From: Phycisphaeraceae bacterium
GTDB lineage: Bacteria; Planctomycetota; Phycisphaerae; Phycisphaerales; Phycisphaeraceae
NCBI GenBank assembly: GCA_020849625.1
Contig: JADLFV010000084.1
Span: 1 to 64,000, forward strand
Direction of reading: 5' to 3'
Length of the DNA stretch: 64,000 nucleotides
The notes beneath the pieces were generated by a model. That model worked only from the letters and a program-made list of their open reading frames with translations. It did no database searches and had not been told where the DNA came from. Below are positions 10,511 through 20,113 of this stretch, one piece after another. Position numbers and translations under genes: made by a program. How positions within the stretch are numbered: position 1 is the first letter of the stretch; each line of letters begins with the position of its first letter.

Positions 10511-11482
10511 GTGACCGAGTTCTCAACTGACGAGCAAGTTCTACCGGTGCGCGACCTGGGACGGATGGTTTATGCCGCGGCCCTGGAGCTTCAGCGCACG
10601 GTCAATCAGCAGGTGATCGACGGGCAGCCCGGCGTGCTGCCCCCGGATGTGAAGTACGCCTCGCCCCAAGCGTCTGGGCAGTCCGGCGTGATGAGCCGGG
10701 AAATAAAGCACGCCTCGCCCCAGGCAATTCTGGGGGCGGGAGTGGGGGTGTTGCTGCTGGTCGAGCACGAGCCGGTGATAACCGTGACACATCGGCCGGG
10801 CGTGAGCGATCATCTGCTGGCCGACTCGGACAAGCTCAAAGAACTGGGCATCGAACTTTGCCTGACCGACCGCGGCGGCGACATTACTTACCACGGCCCG
10901 GGCCAACTGGTGGCATATCCGATCCTCAACCTCAACCGCCTGAAGCTGAACCTCGGGCGCTACATGCGACTGCTGGAGCAGATCGTCATCGACACGGTGG
11001 CAGCCTTCGGCATCGAGGCGATGCGGGTGGATGGCTGCACAGGGGTGTGGGCGAGGTCGGGTATCGGGTATCGGGTATCGGGTATCGGGTTGGAGAGTTC
11101 GTTGGCGAATCATTCCGATGTGTCTTTACCCGAAACCCGAAGCCCGATACCCGATACCCGACACGCCAAACTCTGTGCCCTGGGCGTGCGGGTGCGGCGG
11201 GGGGTGAGCATGCACGGGCTGGCGCTGAACGTAAGCACGGACCTGTCGCACTTCGAGACGATCGTGCCGTGCGGGCTGGCCAACCGATCCGTCACGAGCA
11301 TGGCGGAGCTTCTGGGCGAGCGGGTTCCGAGCATGGATCAGGTCAAAGAGGAACTGATCGCACAATTTCGAAAACAGTTGAACCGCAGAGACGCGGAGAA
11401 CGCAGAGCAAGACAGAAACAAGAAACCACAGATTACGCAGATGACGCAGATTGATGATTCTTCATCTGCGCAATCTGTGTAA
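10511..11482 (+). CDS. lipB: Octanoyltransferase LipB expanded by in-frame repeats
   Basis: Transfers octanoate from ACP to lipoyl domains. Core motifs are intact: LLLVEHEPVITVTHRPG, DRGGDITYHGPGQLVAYPIL, catalytic Lys in KLCALGVRV (residue 220) and catalytic Cys in IVPCGLANRSVTSM (about 254). At 323 residues it is much longer than the usual 210-250. The excess is repeat DNA read in frame: two 18-residue tandem units (38-73), a 38-residue segment (182-219) inserted just before the catalytic Lys, and a repeat-derived tail (about 291-323). GTG 10511 is taken as start because lpxA begins at 10501 on the other strand; GTG 10508 is equally possible. Confidence 0.88.
   Translation: MTEFSTDEQVLPVRDLGRMVYAAALELQRTVNQQVIDGQPGVLPPDVKYASPQASGQSGVMSREIKHASPQAILGAGVGVLLLVEHEPVITVTHRPGVSDHLLADSDKLKELGIELCLTDRGGDITYHGPGQLVAYPILNLNRLKLNLGRYMRLLEQIVIDTVAAFGIEAMRVDGCTGVWARSGIGYRVSGIGLESSLANHSDVSLPETRSPIPDTRHAKLCALGVRVRRGVSMHGLALNVSTDLSHFETIVPCGLANRSVTSMAELLGERVPSMDQVKEELIAQFRKQLNRRDAENAEQDRNKKPQITQMTQIDDSSSAQSV
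10622..10729 (+). repeat. 54-bp tandem repeat, two units, inside lipB
   Basis: Units 10622-10675 and 10676-10729 are each exactly 18 codons and lie on codon boundaries. They share GGGCAGYCCGGCGTG at the left and ACGCCTCGCCCCA at the right. The encoded peptides have the pattern GQxGV....K.ASPQA. Normal LipB proteins have nothing comparable here. Confidence 0.85.
11054..11167. repeat. GGGTATC inverted-repeat element inside lipB
   Basis: Four GGGTATC units on the left arm (about 11058-11090) pair with GATACCC/GAAACCC units on the right arm (about 11137-11162), giving a long imperfect hairpin. Its 114 bases add 38 codons between GVWA and the catalytic-lysine motif KLCALGV of LipB. Confidence 0.85.
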
Positions 11483-11517
11483 TCTGCGCTTACCTTTTTC
11501 CAGTTTCTGCGGTTCAA
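11380..11517. repeat. Nested repeat hairpin at the lipB 3' end
   Basis: Outer arms GAACCGCAG/CTGCGGTTC enclose a CGCAGAG-type direct repeat and a CAGATT-type hairpin (11420-11490) like the one at 9607-9676. The lipB frame runs through most of it, adding about 33 low-information residues to the C-terminus. Confidence 0.8.
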
Positions 11518-11523
11518 ACCGAT

Positions 11524-12414
11524 TCAGATCACGCGGAAGAGGATGCTGGGCTGTTGAGGCGGTGAGCCGTCGGGTGAGGGTTCGACGGCGGGTTCGCCTT
11601 CGGTCGGCGACTGGGCAGGCTCTGGTGTGGGAATGCTGACCGTGGACGGCTGACTGGTTTCCTGCGGCTGCGGTTCGGTGCCGGGCGGCGCGTCGATGAG
11701 GTTGAAGGGATAACGTGCCTGCAGGTCTTTGATGCGCGGGCCGTAGTGCGAGACGTTGTTGACGATGATGAAGTCGTCGTAGGTGAATAGCCCAATGCAG
11801 ACGGAGCTGTTGCGTGGGCCGTGGTAGAAATAGGCCTCTTCGCCTTTCTGGCGCAAGTCACGGGTGACCTGCTCGGCCGCCGCCCGTCGATCGCCGGCGT
11901 AGTTTTCGGTGAAGACCGCCACCTGGAGGGAGAAGAAGCCGACGAACTGCTGCAGGTCGAAGGGGTCCAGTTGCACGCGGTGGCCGCCGACCAGGGGGAT
12001 GATCTTGACCTTGGCGTAGGGTTTGTCGCCTTCGATTTCAATTTCACGGATGCGATCGAGCGTCTGCTGGGTCTGTGGATCGCCGGGTGAAGCGAAGCGT
12101 CCGCTGTAGAGGGTGGCCTTGTTCTGGTAGTCCTCGAACCACATGTCGGGCAGGTTGTGATCGAGCAGTTGGCGACGGGCTTTTTCGATCTGCTTGAAAC
12201 GATCGGGCCCTTCGAAGGTGATCAGGGGGATGGACCAGTCATGGCCGGCGATCGGCTCCTGATCGGTGCTGGGTGACGACATGTCACGCGGCTTGTCACT
12301 GACCTCGCGCAGACCTGCGAAGCTGGGTCTGACGACTTTGACCTCCGGTTCGCAGCCGGCGGCGGCGAACAGCAGTGTCAACGAAAACAGCGCGATCAGA
12401 CCTTGACGGATCAT
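11524..12414 (-). CDS. Lipoprotein of unknown function
   Basis: A predicted lipoprotein of 296 residues: hydrophobic core at 5-19, lipobox AAAGC with Cys at 21. A folded region spans about 65-240. The part RAAAEQVTRDLRQKGEEAYF followed by YHGPRNSSVCIGLFTYDDF resembles the strand-helix-strand layout of SPOR-like or peptide-stacking modules, but I do not assign it. The last 50 residues are Pro/Glu/Gln/Ser-rich. The next gene upstream in the same direction (12441) starts 1.3 kb away and ends 26 bases before this start, so cotranscription is likely. Confidence 0.75.
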   Translation of the reverse strand: MIRQGLIALFSLTLLFAAAGCEPEVKVVRPSFAGLREVSDKPRDMSSPSTDQEPIAGHDWSIPLITFEGPDRFKQIEKARRQLLDHNLPDMWFEDYQNKATLYSGRFASPGDPQTQQTLDRIREIEIEGDKPYAKVKIIPLVGGHRVQLDPFDLQQFVGFFSLQVAVFTENYAGDRRAAAEQVTRDLRQKGEEAYFYHGPRNSSVCIGLFTYDDFIIVNNVSHYGPRIKDLQARYPFNLIDAPPGTEPQPQETSQPSTVSIPTPEPAQSPTEGEPAVEPSPDGSPPQQPSILFRVI

Positions 12415-12440
12415 TCAGTTTTGCCGGCCGGGTGGTGGGA

Positions 12441-13697
12441 TTACTTTTCAGCGGTGACGAAAGTCGTGGGGGTGCGTCCGCCGCTGAAGTGATGATAGCC
12501 GCGCAGATCGAAACGTCCGGCCGGTCGTGTGAACGCGAAGCGGCCGGTCTCGTGCAGCATGATGTCCTGGGCTTCGCATTGCACGAAGGCGTCATGGATG
12601 CCGGGGATGGCGCGGGTCAGCGTCTCGAAGCGGTCGGGGGTGACGGTGATCTGGTCGTCGCTGATCTCATACACGGGCGTGGCTTCGGAGAAGCCGCAGA
12701 CGGCCAACGTCTGCTGCCGGGCGATTTCGAGGGTGGCCACCGTGTCCTGCGGCCCCAGCGTTCCGGCCAGATTACGGGCCCAGGCATGCACGAGGTACCT
12801 GGGCATGCTGACGTGATCGCGCTGGATGACCTGTTCGCCCTGGTCGGTGATGATGCGGTAGCACTGGTTGTCGCGCTCAATGAGGCCTTTTTCGCCGTAG
12901 AAACGGAACAGCGGGCCGGTCTCGACGGCGCAGGCGTGCGTCAACAGCACCATGAACGGCACATCGACGTCGGTATGAATGCGGGCGCATACGGTGTCGT
13001 AGTTTTCGATGGGGGCGGCCCGATAGAGTTCTGCCTCCACCGCGGTGGGCGTGGCGGATTCGTGCAGCGATCGGCCCATCATCATCAGGGTGATGTTGAT
13101 GTAGTGCGACAGGGCGTTGTTGGCAGGACTGTCGAGCACCCAGGCCCCGGAGTGGCGGATGCGGCCGGCCCAGGCGTTGCGGGAGAAATACCACTCCCCG
13201 CGCGGCCAGCAAGATTGCAGGCTGGTGCGCTGCAGCTTGCCGATCACACCGTTGAGCATCATCTGCTTGACCTGAGCGGTGGTCGGATCGTACACGTCCT
13301 GGTAGCCGATCAGCACGGGCAGCCTGGCCCGATCGCGGGCGGCGATCATGGCGTCGGCGTCGTCAATACAGCCGGCCACGGGCTTTTCGCACATCACGAA
13401 CTTGCCGGCCGCCAGAGCCTTTTCAGTGAACGGACGGTGCAGATTGATCGGCAGCGGCAGCCAGACGCCTTTGATGTCCGGCCGAGCCAGCAACTGGTTA
13501 AAATCCTCGTAAATTTCGACGTGGGCTTCGCGCAGCCTGGCGACCTGCTCGGACAGCTTGCTCCGGTTGGGGTCGCAGGCAGCCAGCAGGCGCAGCGGAG
13601 GCTGCGCGGTCGGGCCGTGCTGAAGCAGGTATTTGGCAACTGTGCCGGCATAGCCCCCGATGCCGCAAACACCGACCCCGATGGCTCCCTCTTTCAT
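12441..13697 (-). CDS. Gfo/Idh/MocA-family oxidoreductase
   Basis: A cytoplasmic NAD(P)-dependent oxidoreductase or dehydrogenase of 418 residues. The N-terminal Rossmann fold shows GVCGIGGYAGT at about 9-19, and the family motif CEKPVAG (about 106-112) carries the conserved Lys. The C-terminal alpha/beta domain is about 140-390. There is no signal peptide, unlike the family member at 57413. Substrate cannot be told from sequence; in planctomycetes these enzymes usually act on sugars or inositol-like compounds. Confidence 0.85.
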   Translation of the reverse strand: MKEGAIGVGVCGIGGYAGTVAKYLLQHGPTAQPPLRLLAACDPNRSKLSEQVARLREAHVEIYEDFNQLLARPDIKGVWLPLPINLHRPFTEKALAAGKFVMCEKPVAGCIDDADAMIAARDRARLPVLIGYQDVYDPTTAQVKQMMLNGVIGKLQRTSLQSCWPRGEWYFSRNAWAGRIRHSGAWVLDSPANNALSHYINITLMMMGRSLHESATPTAVEAELYRAAPIENYDTVCARIHTDVDVPFMVLLTHACAVETGPLFRFYGEKGLIERDNQCYRIITDQGEQVIQRDHVSMPRYLVHAWARNLAGTLGPQDTVATLEIARQQTLAVCGFSEATPVYEISDDQITVTPDRFETLTRAIPGIHDAFVQCEAQDIMLHETGRFAFTRPAGRFDLRGYHHFSGGRTPTTFVTAEK

Positions 13698-13780
13698 ACC
13701 AACACTTTCAAACTGGCATTTCTGAAAGACCTACAACATTACAGCATGATGCCATCGGACACAATTCATGCCGTGGGACA

Positions 13781-13810
13781 TTGACGCGGGCCATGGTGTT
13801 GCATTATTAT
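13781..13810 (+). promoter_or_regulatory. Promoter of the ArsR-methyltransferase gene
   Basis: TTGACG (13781-13786) and TTATTA or TATTAT (13804-13810) with a 17- or 18-base spacer. Its position shows that the upstream in-frame ATG at 13768 cannot be the start of the main product. The box sequences closely resemble the higBA promoter at 8846. Confidence 0.6.
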
Positions 13811-13826
13811 ATCCGGATACCCGGAT
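13811..13826. promoter_or_regulatory. Candidate autorepressor operator
   Basis: ATCCGGAT (a perfect 8-base palindrome) followed two bases later by CCGGAT lies immediately downstream of the -10 box and covers the expected transcription start and the ATG. That is a common site for ArsR-family self-repression. The assignment rests on position and symmetry only. Confidence 0.45.
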
Positions 13827-14778
13827 GATTAAGGCCGACCACCAGCCCGACGCCCTCCTGCACTGGATGGGCAGCCTCGCCGACGCCACCCGCCTGCGCC
13901 TGCTGGGGGTGCTGGAGCGAAACGAGCTGGGGGTCAGCGATCTTTGCCACATCCTGCAACTGCCGCAGTCCACGGTCAGCCGGCACCTGAAGCTGCTGGG
14001 TGATGAGGCCTGGCTGACCAGCCGGCGGCAGGGCACCACAAATCTGTACCACATGGCCCTGGGCGAACTGAGCCGATCTCAGGCCCGCCTGTGGCGCCTG
14101 GTGCGCCAGCAGACGCGCGATTGGGCCACGTTCAACCAGGATCAACTGCGTCTGACCCGCCAGCTTCGCCGCCAGCAGCGCGGCAGCCGCGATTTTTTCG
14201 CCGGGGCGGCTGGTCAGTGGGACCAGACACGCAAGCAGATGTACGGCGAGGGCCTGACCAACCACGTCCTGCTGGGCCTGCTGCCGGCCGAGTGGACGGT
14301 GGCGGACTTAGGCTGCGGCACGGGGCTGGTCACAGCGGAACTGGCCCGGCGGATGAAGCAGGTGATCGCGGTGGACGTGTCGCAGGCCATGCTCGAGGCA
14401 GCCCGCAAGCGCACGGAAGGTCTGAGCAACGTGGAACTGCACCACGGGGCGCTGGAGTCGCTGGGCTTGGATGACGGTTGCTGCGATGCGGCGGTGATGG
14501 TGATCGTGCTGTCGTACGTGGCACAACCGCGACGGGTGCTGGAGCAGATGCGGCGAATCTTGCGCCCGGGCGGGCGAGCGGTGGTGGTCGATCTGATGCG
14601 TCACGATCGTGATGACTTTCGTCGGCAGATGAACCAGCGTTGCCTGGGCTTCGAGCCGGGACAGTTGACGGTGATGCTGCAAGAGTCGGGATTGACAGCG
14701 GTGGCCTGCCATCCATTGCCGCCGGAGCAGCAGGCCAAGGGGCCGGCCCTGCTGCTGGCTACGGGAGTTGCGCCATGA
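13825..14778 (+). CDS. ArsR-type regulator fused to SAM-dependent methyltransferase domain
   Basis: A two-domain protein of 317 residues. The winged helix-turn-helix occupies about 5-85 (SLADATRLRLLGVLERNELG, then LPQSTVSRHLKLLGDEAWL). A class I methyltransferase fold follows from about 125, with motif I VADLGCGTGLVT near 159. This architecture matches SahR-type regulators, which sense S-adenosylhomocysteine and control the SAM cycle. ahcY, the SAH hydrolase gene, lies two genes downstream, which supports that reading. The start at 13825 is after the promoter at 13781. The stop overlaps the next start (ATGA at 14775). Confidence 0.85.
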   Translation: MIKADHQPDALLHWMGSLADATRLRLLGVLERNELGVSDLCHILQLPQSTVSRHLKLLGDEAWLTSRRQGTTNLYHMALGELSRSQARLWRLVRQQTRDWATFNQDQLRLTRQLRRQQRGSRDFFAGAAGQWDQTRKQMYGEGLTNHVLLGLLPAEWTVADLGCGTGLVTAELARRMKQVIAVDVSQAMLEAARKRTEGLSNVELHHGALESLGLDDGCCDAAVMVIVLSYVAQPRRVLEQMRRILRPGGRAVVVDLMRHDRDDFRRQMNQRCLGFEPGQLTVMLQESGLTAVACHPLPPEQQAKGPALLLATGVAP

Positions 14779-15497
14779 GTGAGGCGTGTGATTTACATAC
14801 GCAAGCTTATTTCGACGCTCACACGCCGCAGTGGCGCAGCGATCGCTATCTGCCCATGATCGACTGGCTCAAGGCGCACGCCCGCGGTGATCAATCGCTG
14901 ATCGACATCGGCTGCGGCACAGGCAACATCCTGGCATTCATCAAGCAGAACACGCCGCTGCACGAATTGGCCGGCATCGACATCACGCAAAGATATCTGG
15001 ATCAGGCGGCCGCCAACGTCGGGTGCACCACGCATCTGGGCAGCGTGCTGGATGATGAGCTTTGCCGCAAGATCGGGCCGCGCTATGACTATGCGGTGAT
15101 GGGGGCGGTATTGCATCACCTGGTCAGCGCCACGAGGCGATCGAGTTTTGACAATGCACGTCGCGCACTGGTCAACGCAGTCGCCATGCTCAAGAGCGGC
15201 GGGCACCTGTTGATCTATGAGCCGGCCCATTATCCGGCGGCTGCGATGTGGGGCGTGTTCTGGCTCAAGCGCTGCGGATCGGCCATCGCGCCGCGCCGGC
15301 TGGAAGTGGGCAAGCAGTGGCTCAACTTCGGCCTGCCCGTGGTCAGTTACTTCACCAACGAACAACTGCTGGCGATGTTCAACGCCGTCGGCGTCGAATT
15401 GATCGAGCAGCAGATCAACGATCCCAAGAAGCTCGGCCTGGGCATCCGCCGCACGTCGAGCACGTTTGTGTTGCGAAAGACCGGTTCCCCTGTTTAG
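14775..15497 (+). CDS. Class I SAM-dependent methyltransferase
   Basis: A 240-residue methyltransferase with motif I SLIDIGCGTGN at about 40-50, motif II-like GIDITQRYLDQA, and motif-IV region YAVMGAVLHHLVSA. The substrate is unknown. Its start overlaps the stop of the ArsR-methyltransferase gene by four bases, so translation is coupled, and it precedes ahcY, which removes the SAH it would produce. A short hydrophobic stretch AAAMWGVFWLKRCG near 156-169 may contact a membrane or a lipid substrate. The stop codon lies inside the repeat at 15493. Confidence 0.85.
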   Translation: MSEACDLHTQAYFDAHTPQWRSDRYLPMIDWLKAHARGDQSLIDIGCGTGNILAFIKQNTPLHELAGIDITQRYLDQAAANVGCTTHLGSVLDDELCRKIGPRYDYAVMGAVLHHLVSATRRSSFDNARRALVNAVAMLKSGGHLLIYEPAHYPAAAMWGVFWLKRCGSAIAPRRLEVGKQWLNFGLPVVSYFTNEQLLAMFNAVGVELIEQQINDPKKLGLGIRRTSSTFVLRKTGSPV

Positions 15498-15544
15498 CGG
15501 GCGAACTTGTTCGCCTCAAGGTGGAGCAAGCTCCACCGCTAAAC
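15493..15544. repeat. Three-way-junction repeat before ahcY
   Basis: Outer arms TTTAGCGG/CCGCTAAA enclose two perfect hairpins, GGCGAACTTGTTCGCC and GGTGGAGCAAGCTCCACC. It starts at the stop codon of the methyltransferase gene and lies 46 bases upstream of the ahcY ATG. It does not match the conserved core of an SAH riboswitch. Confidence 0.85.
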
Positions 15545-15590
15545 GTTTGATTTGTAACTTGTAACTCGTACCTTGAAACTGGAGCTTCCC

Positions 15591-17054
<1,464 letters not shown>

Positions 17055-17056
17055 GG

Positions 17057-17108
17057 GTTTAGCCCCGGGCTTTGCCCGGGTTGTCCCCCGGCAGAGCCGG
17101 GGGCTAAT
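17057..17108. repeat. TAGCCCC-type paired-hairpin repeat
   Basis: TAGCCCCGGGCTTTGCCCGGG and CCCCCGGCAGAGCCGGGGGCTA form two hairpins with outer TAGCCCC/GGGGCTA arms between convergent ahcY and the nuclease-like gene. The same family occurs at 41257-41315 in the BMC operon. Confidence 0.85.
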
Positions 17109-17113
17109 GAACA

Positions 17114-18061
17114 TCACGGCGAAACCGTGCGGCGCGGGGCAGGCTGCATGGCCAGGGCCGGCGTGGCGGTCAGGCGCACGGTGGCGGTAACGGGGTAGTG
17201 ATCGGAGACGGGTCGGCCGGTGACAGACTGGCGGAGAATGCCGGCATCTTCAGTGGCAAAGGCGCTGGAGGTGAGGATCCAGTCCATGCGTTCGCCGGTG
17301 GTTTTGCCGCTGAACTCGTGGCGCGTGCCTTCATAGGCTGACCGTTGGGGATGGCTGATGCGGTAGGTGTCGAACAATTGTTCGCTGCCGGCCGCGGTGA
17401 GTGTGCGATAGGTGGTCGAGCCTTCACCGTCGTTGAAGTCACCGGTGACGATGAAGGGTGTCCGGCCGGCGATGTGATCGATCTGCTGGCGCAGCAGTTG
17501 GGCCGACTCGATGCGGGCCTCGTTGCTGAAGGTTGAAAAGTGGGTGTTGAACAGGAAGAAATCCTGTCGCAGCACGCGGTCGTGCAGTTTGACCCAGGTG
17601 GCCATGCGCGGGAACCAGGCGCCGTCGAAGCTTGTGCCGGGCTTGGCGGGTTGGTTGCTGAGCCAGAAGCTGCCGGCATCGAGCAGGTCGAAGCGGCGGG
17701 AGTCGAAGAAGACGGCACACATTTCACCGTCGAGCTTGCCGTCATCGCGGCCGGCGCCGACGCAGCGGTATCCGGGCAGACCGCGCATCAGATCGCGGGC
17801 CGGGGAGGCCAGGCATTCCTGGGTGGCGATGATGTCGGGATTGACCTGGCGCAGGGTGGCGGCAAGGTTGTCGCGGCGATGGGACCAGTAGTTGGGCCCG
17901 TCGGTGAATACCGGCCGGCGCAGGTTGACACTGACGATGCGCAGGTCGCGCGGCTGGTCGGCGGCCTGCGGGCGCAGAGTCAAGGGTGCGGAAGGATACC
18001 CGCTGCAGCCCGGCATCAAGGCACAGGCCAGCAACAACAACACGGGGGGCAGGTACTTCAT
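17114..18061 (-). CDS. Exported endonuclease/exonuclease/phosphatase-family lipoprotein
   Basis: A 315-residue lipoprotein (lipobox LMPGC, Cys 19) with the DNase I-like metal-dependent fold. Catalytic features are visible: Glu 82 in TQEC, FNTHFS (His 174), GDFND (207-211) and SDHYPV (286-291). Family members cut nucleic acids, inositol phosphates or sphingomyelin; a surface location points to scavenging phosphate or nucleotides, which is inference. It is transcribed away from satP and converges on ahcY. Confidence 0.88.
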   Translation of the reverse strand: MKYLPPVLLLLACALMPGCSGYPSAPLTLRPQAADQPRDLRIVSVNLRRPVFTDGPNYWSHRRDNLAATLRQVNPDIIATQECLASPARDLMRGLPGYRCVGAGRDDGKLDGEMCAVFFDSRRFDLLDAGSFWLSNQPAKPGTSFDGAWFPRMATWVKLHDRVLRQDFFLFNTHFSTFSNEARIESAQLLRQQIDHIAGRTPFIVTGDFNDGEGSTTYRTLTAAGSEQLFDTYRISHPQRSAYEGTRHEFSGKTTGERMDWILTSSAFATEDAGILRQSVTGRPVSDHYPVTATVRLTATPALAMQPAPRRTVSP

Positions 18062-18312
18062 GCAGGTGGTTTATCGGCAGGGAGATTAGAAAAACTCCAA
18101 TGGCCGATGGAGGGCAGACAGTAGCACCACGTGACAGGAATCGGCAATCAGGGAAAACCCGTGCGGGGTTCAGGAGCGTCATTTTCGACGGTTTTTGGCG
18201 GGGAAGGACAACCGTTTTGGGTTGTTGATGTTTGGAGTCGTTCTATCCATTGCATTCGCCGCCACATTCGCTAATCATGTGCGGCCCCAACCACTTTCTA
18301 GGAGTCATGTTT

Positions 18313-18918
18313 ATGTCGGATCAAGCCTCGCTCACCTCGATCAAAGACACCACAGCGAACCCTGCGCCCCTGGGGTTGTTGGGCTTCGGCATGACCACCG
18401 TCCTGCTGAACCTGCACAACGCGGGCTTCTACTCGCTGGACACCATGATCCTGGCCATGGGTATTTTCTACGGCGGCATCGCGCAGATCATCGCCGGCTC
18501 TATGGAGTGGAAAAAGAACAATACCTTCGGCACCACCGCGTTCACCAGCTACGGCCTGTTCTGGCTGACACTGGTGGCCCTATTGCTGATGCCGAAGCTC
18601 GGCTGGTGGGACAAGCCCCAGGAAGGCGGCATGATCGCCTACTTCATCATGTGGGGCATCTTCACTGGTGTGCTGTTTATCGGAACCCTCAAACTCAACC
18701 GCGCCCTGCAGTTTGTCTTTTTCTCCCTCACCGTGCTGTTCTTCATGTTGGCCATCCGCGACTACGTCGGCAGTGCCATGCACCCCACGTTCGCCAAAGC
18801 CACCGGATGGGAAGGCATCGTCTGCGGCGCTTCGGCGATCTATACGGGCCTGGCCCAGGTGCTTAACGAAGTTTACGGCCGGACCGTTTGCCCGCTGGGC
18901 CCGGTGCAGAAGGCGTAA
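18313..18918 (+). CDS. satP: Acetate/succinate uptake permease (GPR1/FUN34/YaaH family)
   Basis: A 201-residue inner-membrane protein with six predicted helices that takes up acetate and related short acids by proton symport. The family signature [20 protein letters not shown] is at about 17-36. The ATG at 18313 is preferred because TAGGAG lies nine bases upstream; the in-frame ATG at 18307 is too close. A strong hairpin terminator follows. It could recover acids, including products of the BMC pathway, but that link is speculative. Confidence 0.93.
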   Translation: MSDQASLTSIKDTTANPAPLGLLGFGMTTVLLNLHNAGFYSLDTMILAMGIFYGGIAQIIAGSMEWKKNNTFGTTAFTSYGLFWLTLVALLLMPKLGWWDKPQEGGMIAYFIMWGIFTGVLFIGTLKLNRALQFVFFSLTVLFFMLAIRDYVGSAMHPTFAKATGWEGIVCGASAIYTGLAQVLNEVYGRTVCPLGPVQKA

Positions 18919-18942
18919 TTCACAGGCAAAACAATGCCTGCG

Positions 18943-18991
18943 ACAAGCCCGGTTTGCGCTCCGCATTGTGAGCGCGGGCCGGGCTTGTTAA
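18943..18991 (+). terminator. Terminator hairpin after satP
   Basis: ACAAGCCCGG (18943-18952) pairs with CCGGGCTTGT (18979-18988), with further pairing GCGCTC/GAGCGC inside. It is followed by TTAACTT rather than a long T-run. A small extra hairpin, CAGGC...GCCTG, sits just upstream at 18923-18940. Confidence 0.6.
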
Positions 18992-18993
18992 CT

Positions 18994-19018
18994 TGATTGG
19001 GAGTTTACTGGCCAATCA
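18994..19018 (+). promoter_or_regulatory. Inverted repeat abutting the fabI ribosome-binding site
   Basis: TGATTGG (18994-19000) and CCAATCA (19012-19018) form an inverted repeat with an 11-base loop. Its right arm ends at the AGGAGC ribosome-binding sequence. It could be an operator or a leader hairpin; I cannot decide which from one site. Confidence 0.35.
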
Positions 19019-19031
19019 GGAGCGAATCACG

Positions 19032-19826
19032 ATGGGTTTAATGGACGGCAAACGCGGCATCATCTTCGGCATCGCCAACGAACGCAGCTACGCTTACTTC
19101 ATCGCACAGTCTCTCCGGCAGCACGGGGCCCAGAGCCTGTTCACCTATCTGCCCCTGGGCAAGATGGAGATGCGCGTACGCAAGGCGGTCGAGGGCCTGG
19201 GCATCGAAAATCCCTGGATGATGCCCTGCGACGCCAACAGCGATGAGTCGTTGGACGCGGTGTTCGACAAGATCAAAAGCGACTTCGGCGCCATCGACTA
19301 CGTGGTCCATTCCATCGCTTTCGCTAACAAGGATTTCCTGAAGCTGGACACCTTCCACACCACGCCGCGCGATGTTTACCTCAGCGCCATCGACACCAGC
19401 GCCTACACCCTGCTGGCCATGGCCCAACGCGCCCTGCCGCTGATGCCCGCTTCCGGGGGCGGCGGATCCATCGTCTGCCTCAGCTACTACGGCGGTGAAA
19501 GGGTCACGCCCGGCTACAACGTCATGGGCGTGGCCAAGGCTGCTCTCGAACAGACCACGCGCTACCTGGCTTACGAGCTGGGCGACAAGGGCCGTAACGT
19601 CCGCGTCAACTGCATTTCCGCCGGCCCCTTCAAGACCCTGGCTGGCGCAGGCGTCGGCGGCATGGATGACATGATCGCCCACCAGGAACGCAAGAGCTCG
19701 CTCAAGCGGGCCAACACCGGCGAAGAGGTCGGCGATACGGCTGTCTATCTGCTGAGCAACCTCTCCAGCGGCGTGACCGGCGAAACCATCCACGTCGAGT
19801 GCGGCTTCAGCATTGTGGGAATATAA
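19032..19826 (+). CDS. fabI: Enoyl-[acyl-carrier-protein] reductase (NADH)
   Basis: Last reduction of each fatty-acid elongation cycle, in the cytoplasm, and the target class of triclosan. The 264-residue protein starts at 19032 after AGGAGC. It has the FabI nucleotide motif GIIFGIANERSYAYFIAQ at about 8-25, VVHSIAFANK (about 95-104), catalytic Tyr and Lys in GYNVMGVAKAALE (Tyr about 162, Lys about 169), and the C-terminal TGETIHVECGFSIVGI. A Gly-rich stretch PASGGGGSI is encoded by a TTCCGGGGG string. Confidence 0.96.
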   Translation: MGLMDGKRGIIFGIANERSYAYFIAQSLRQHGAQSLFTYLPLGKMEMRVRKAVEGLGIENPWMMPCDANSDESLDAVFDKIKSDFGAIDYVVHSIAFANKDFLKLDTFHTTPRDVYLSAIDTSAYTLLAMAQRALPLMPASGGGGSIVCLSYYGGERVTPGYNVMGVAKAALEQTTRYLAYELGDKGRNVRVNCISAGPFKTLAGAGVGGMDDMIAHQERKSSLKRANTGEEVGDTAVYLLSNLSSGVTGETIHVECGFSIVGI

Positions 19827-19828
19827 AA

Positions 19829-20105
19829 CGCAGGAAACGCCGAAAGCGCGGGAAACGCAGGAAATCGAAATACGCCGAGCCCTGAGGAGTCCGCGACGAA
19901 GGGCCGGATTGCGTGGTCATGCGCCTTCGATCCGGCCCTTCGTCGTCGCGGACTCCTCCTCAGGGCTCGGCGTCGCTGTTATCAACGACATTGACGGCTG
20001 CCGGTGAACCGTGTTTTTTGGTGCGCTGCTGCGGCGGCTACCGATAAGAAACGCGGTGACCAGGCCGAGGTTTTCTGCGCTTTCTGCGTTTCCTGCTTTT
20101 CAAGG
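19829..20105. repeat. Nested inverted-repeat element after fabI
   Basis: The core 19873-19972 is a long hairpin with arms of about 40 bases, starting CGCCGAGCCCTGAGGAGTCC and ending in its near complement. Outside it, CGCAGGAAACGCC-type units at 19830-19865 face complementary GCGTTTCCTGC units at 20070-20100. No reading frame in the element looks like a gene. A partial copy of the core lies inside queG at 24382-24420. Confidence 0.85.
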
Positions 20106-20113
20106 GTTTGATC

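Noticed and set aside
13768-13824. ATG 13768 as start of the ArsR-methyltransferase protein
   Set aside because: It lies upstream of the TTGACG/TATTAT promoter, and the added residues are not part of the ArsR fold.
15498-15590. SAH riboswitch upstream of ahcY
   Set aside because: The leader is taken up by a three-way hairpin repeat and a simple-sequence tract; I do not find the conserved riboswitch core. A SahR-like protein regulator is encoded instead.
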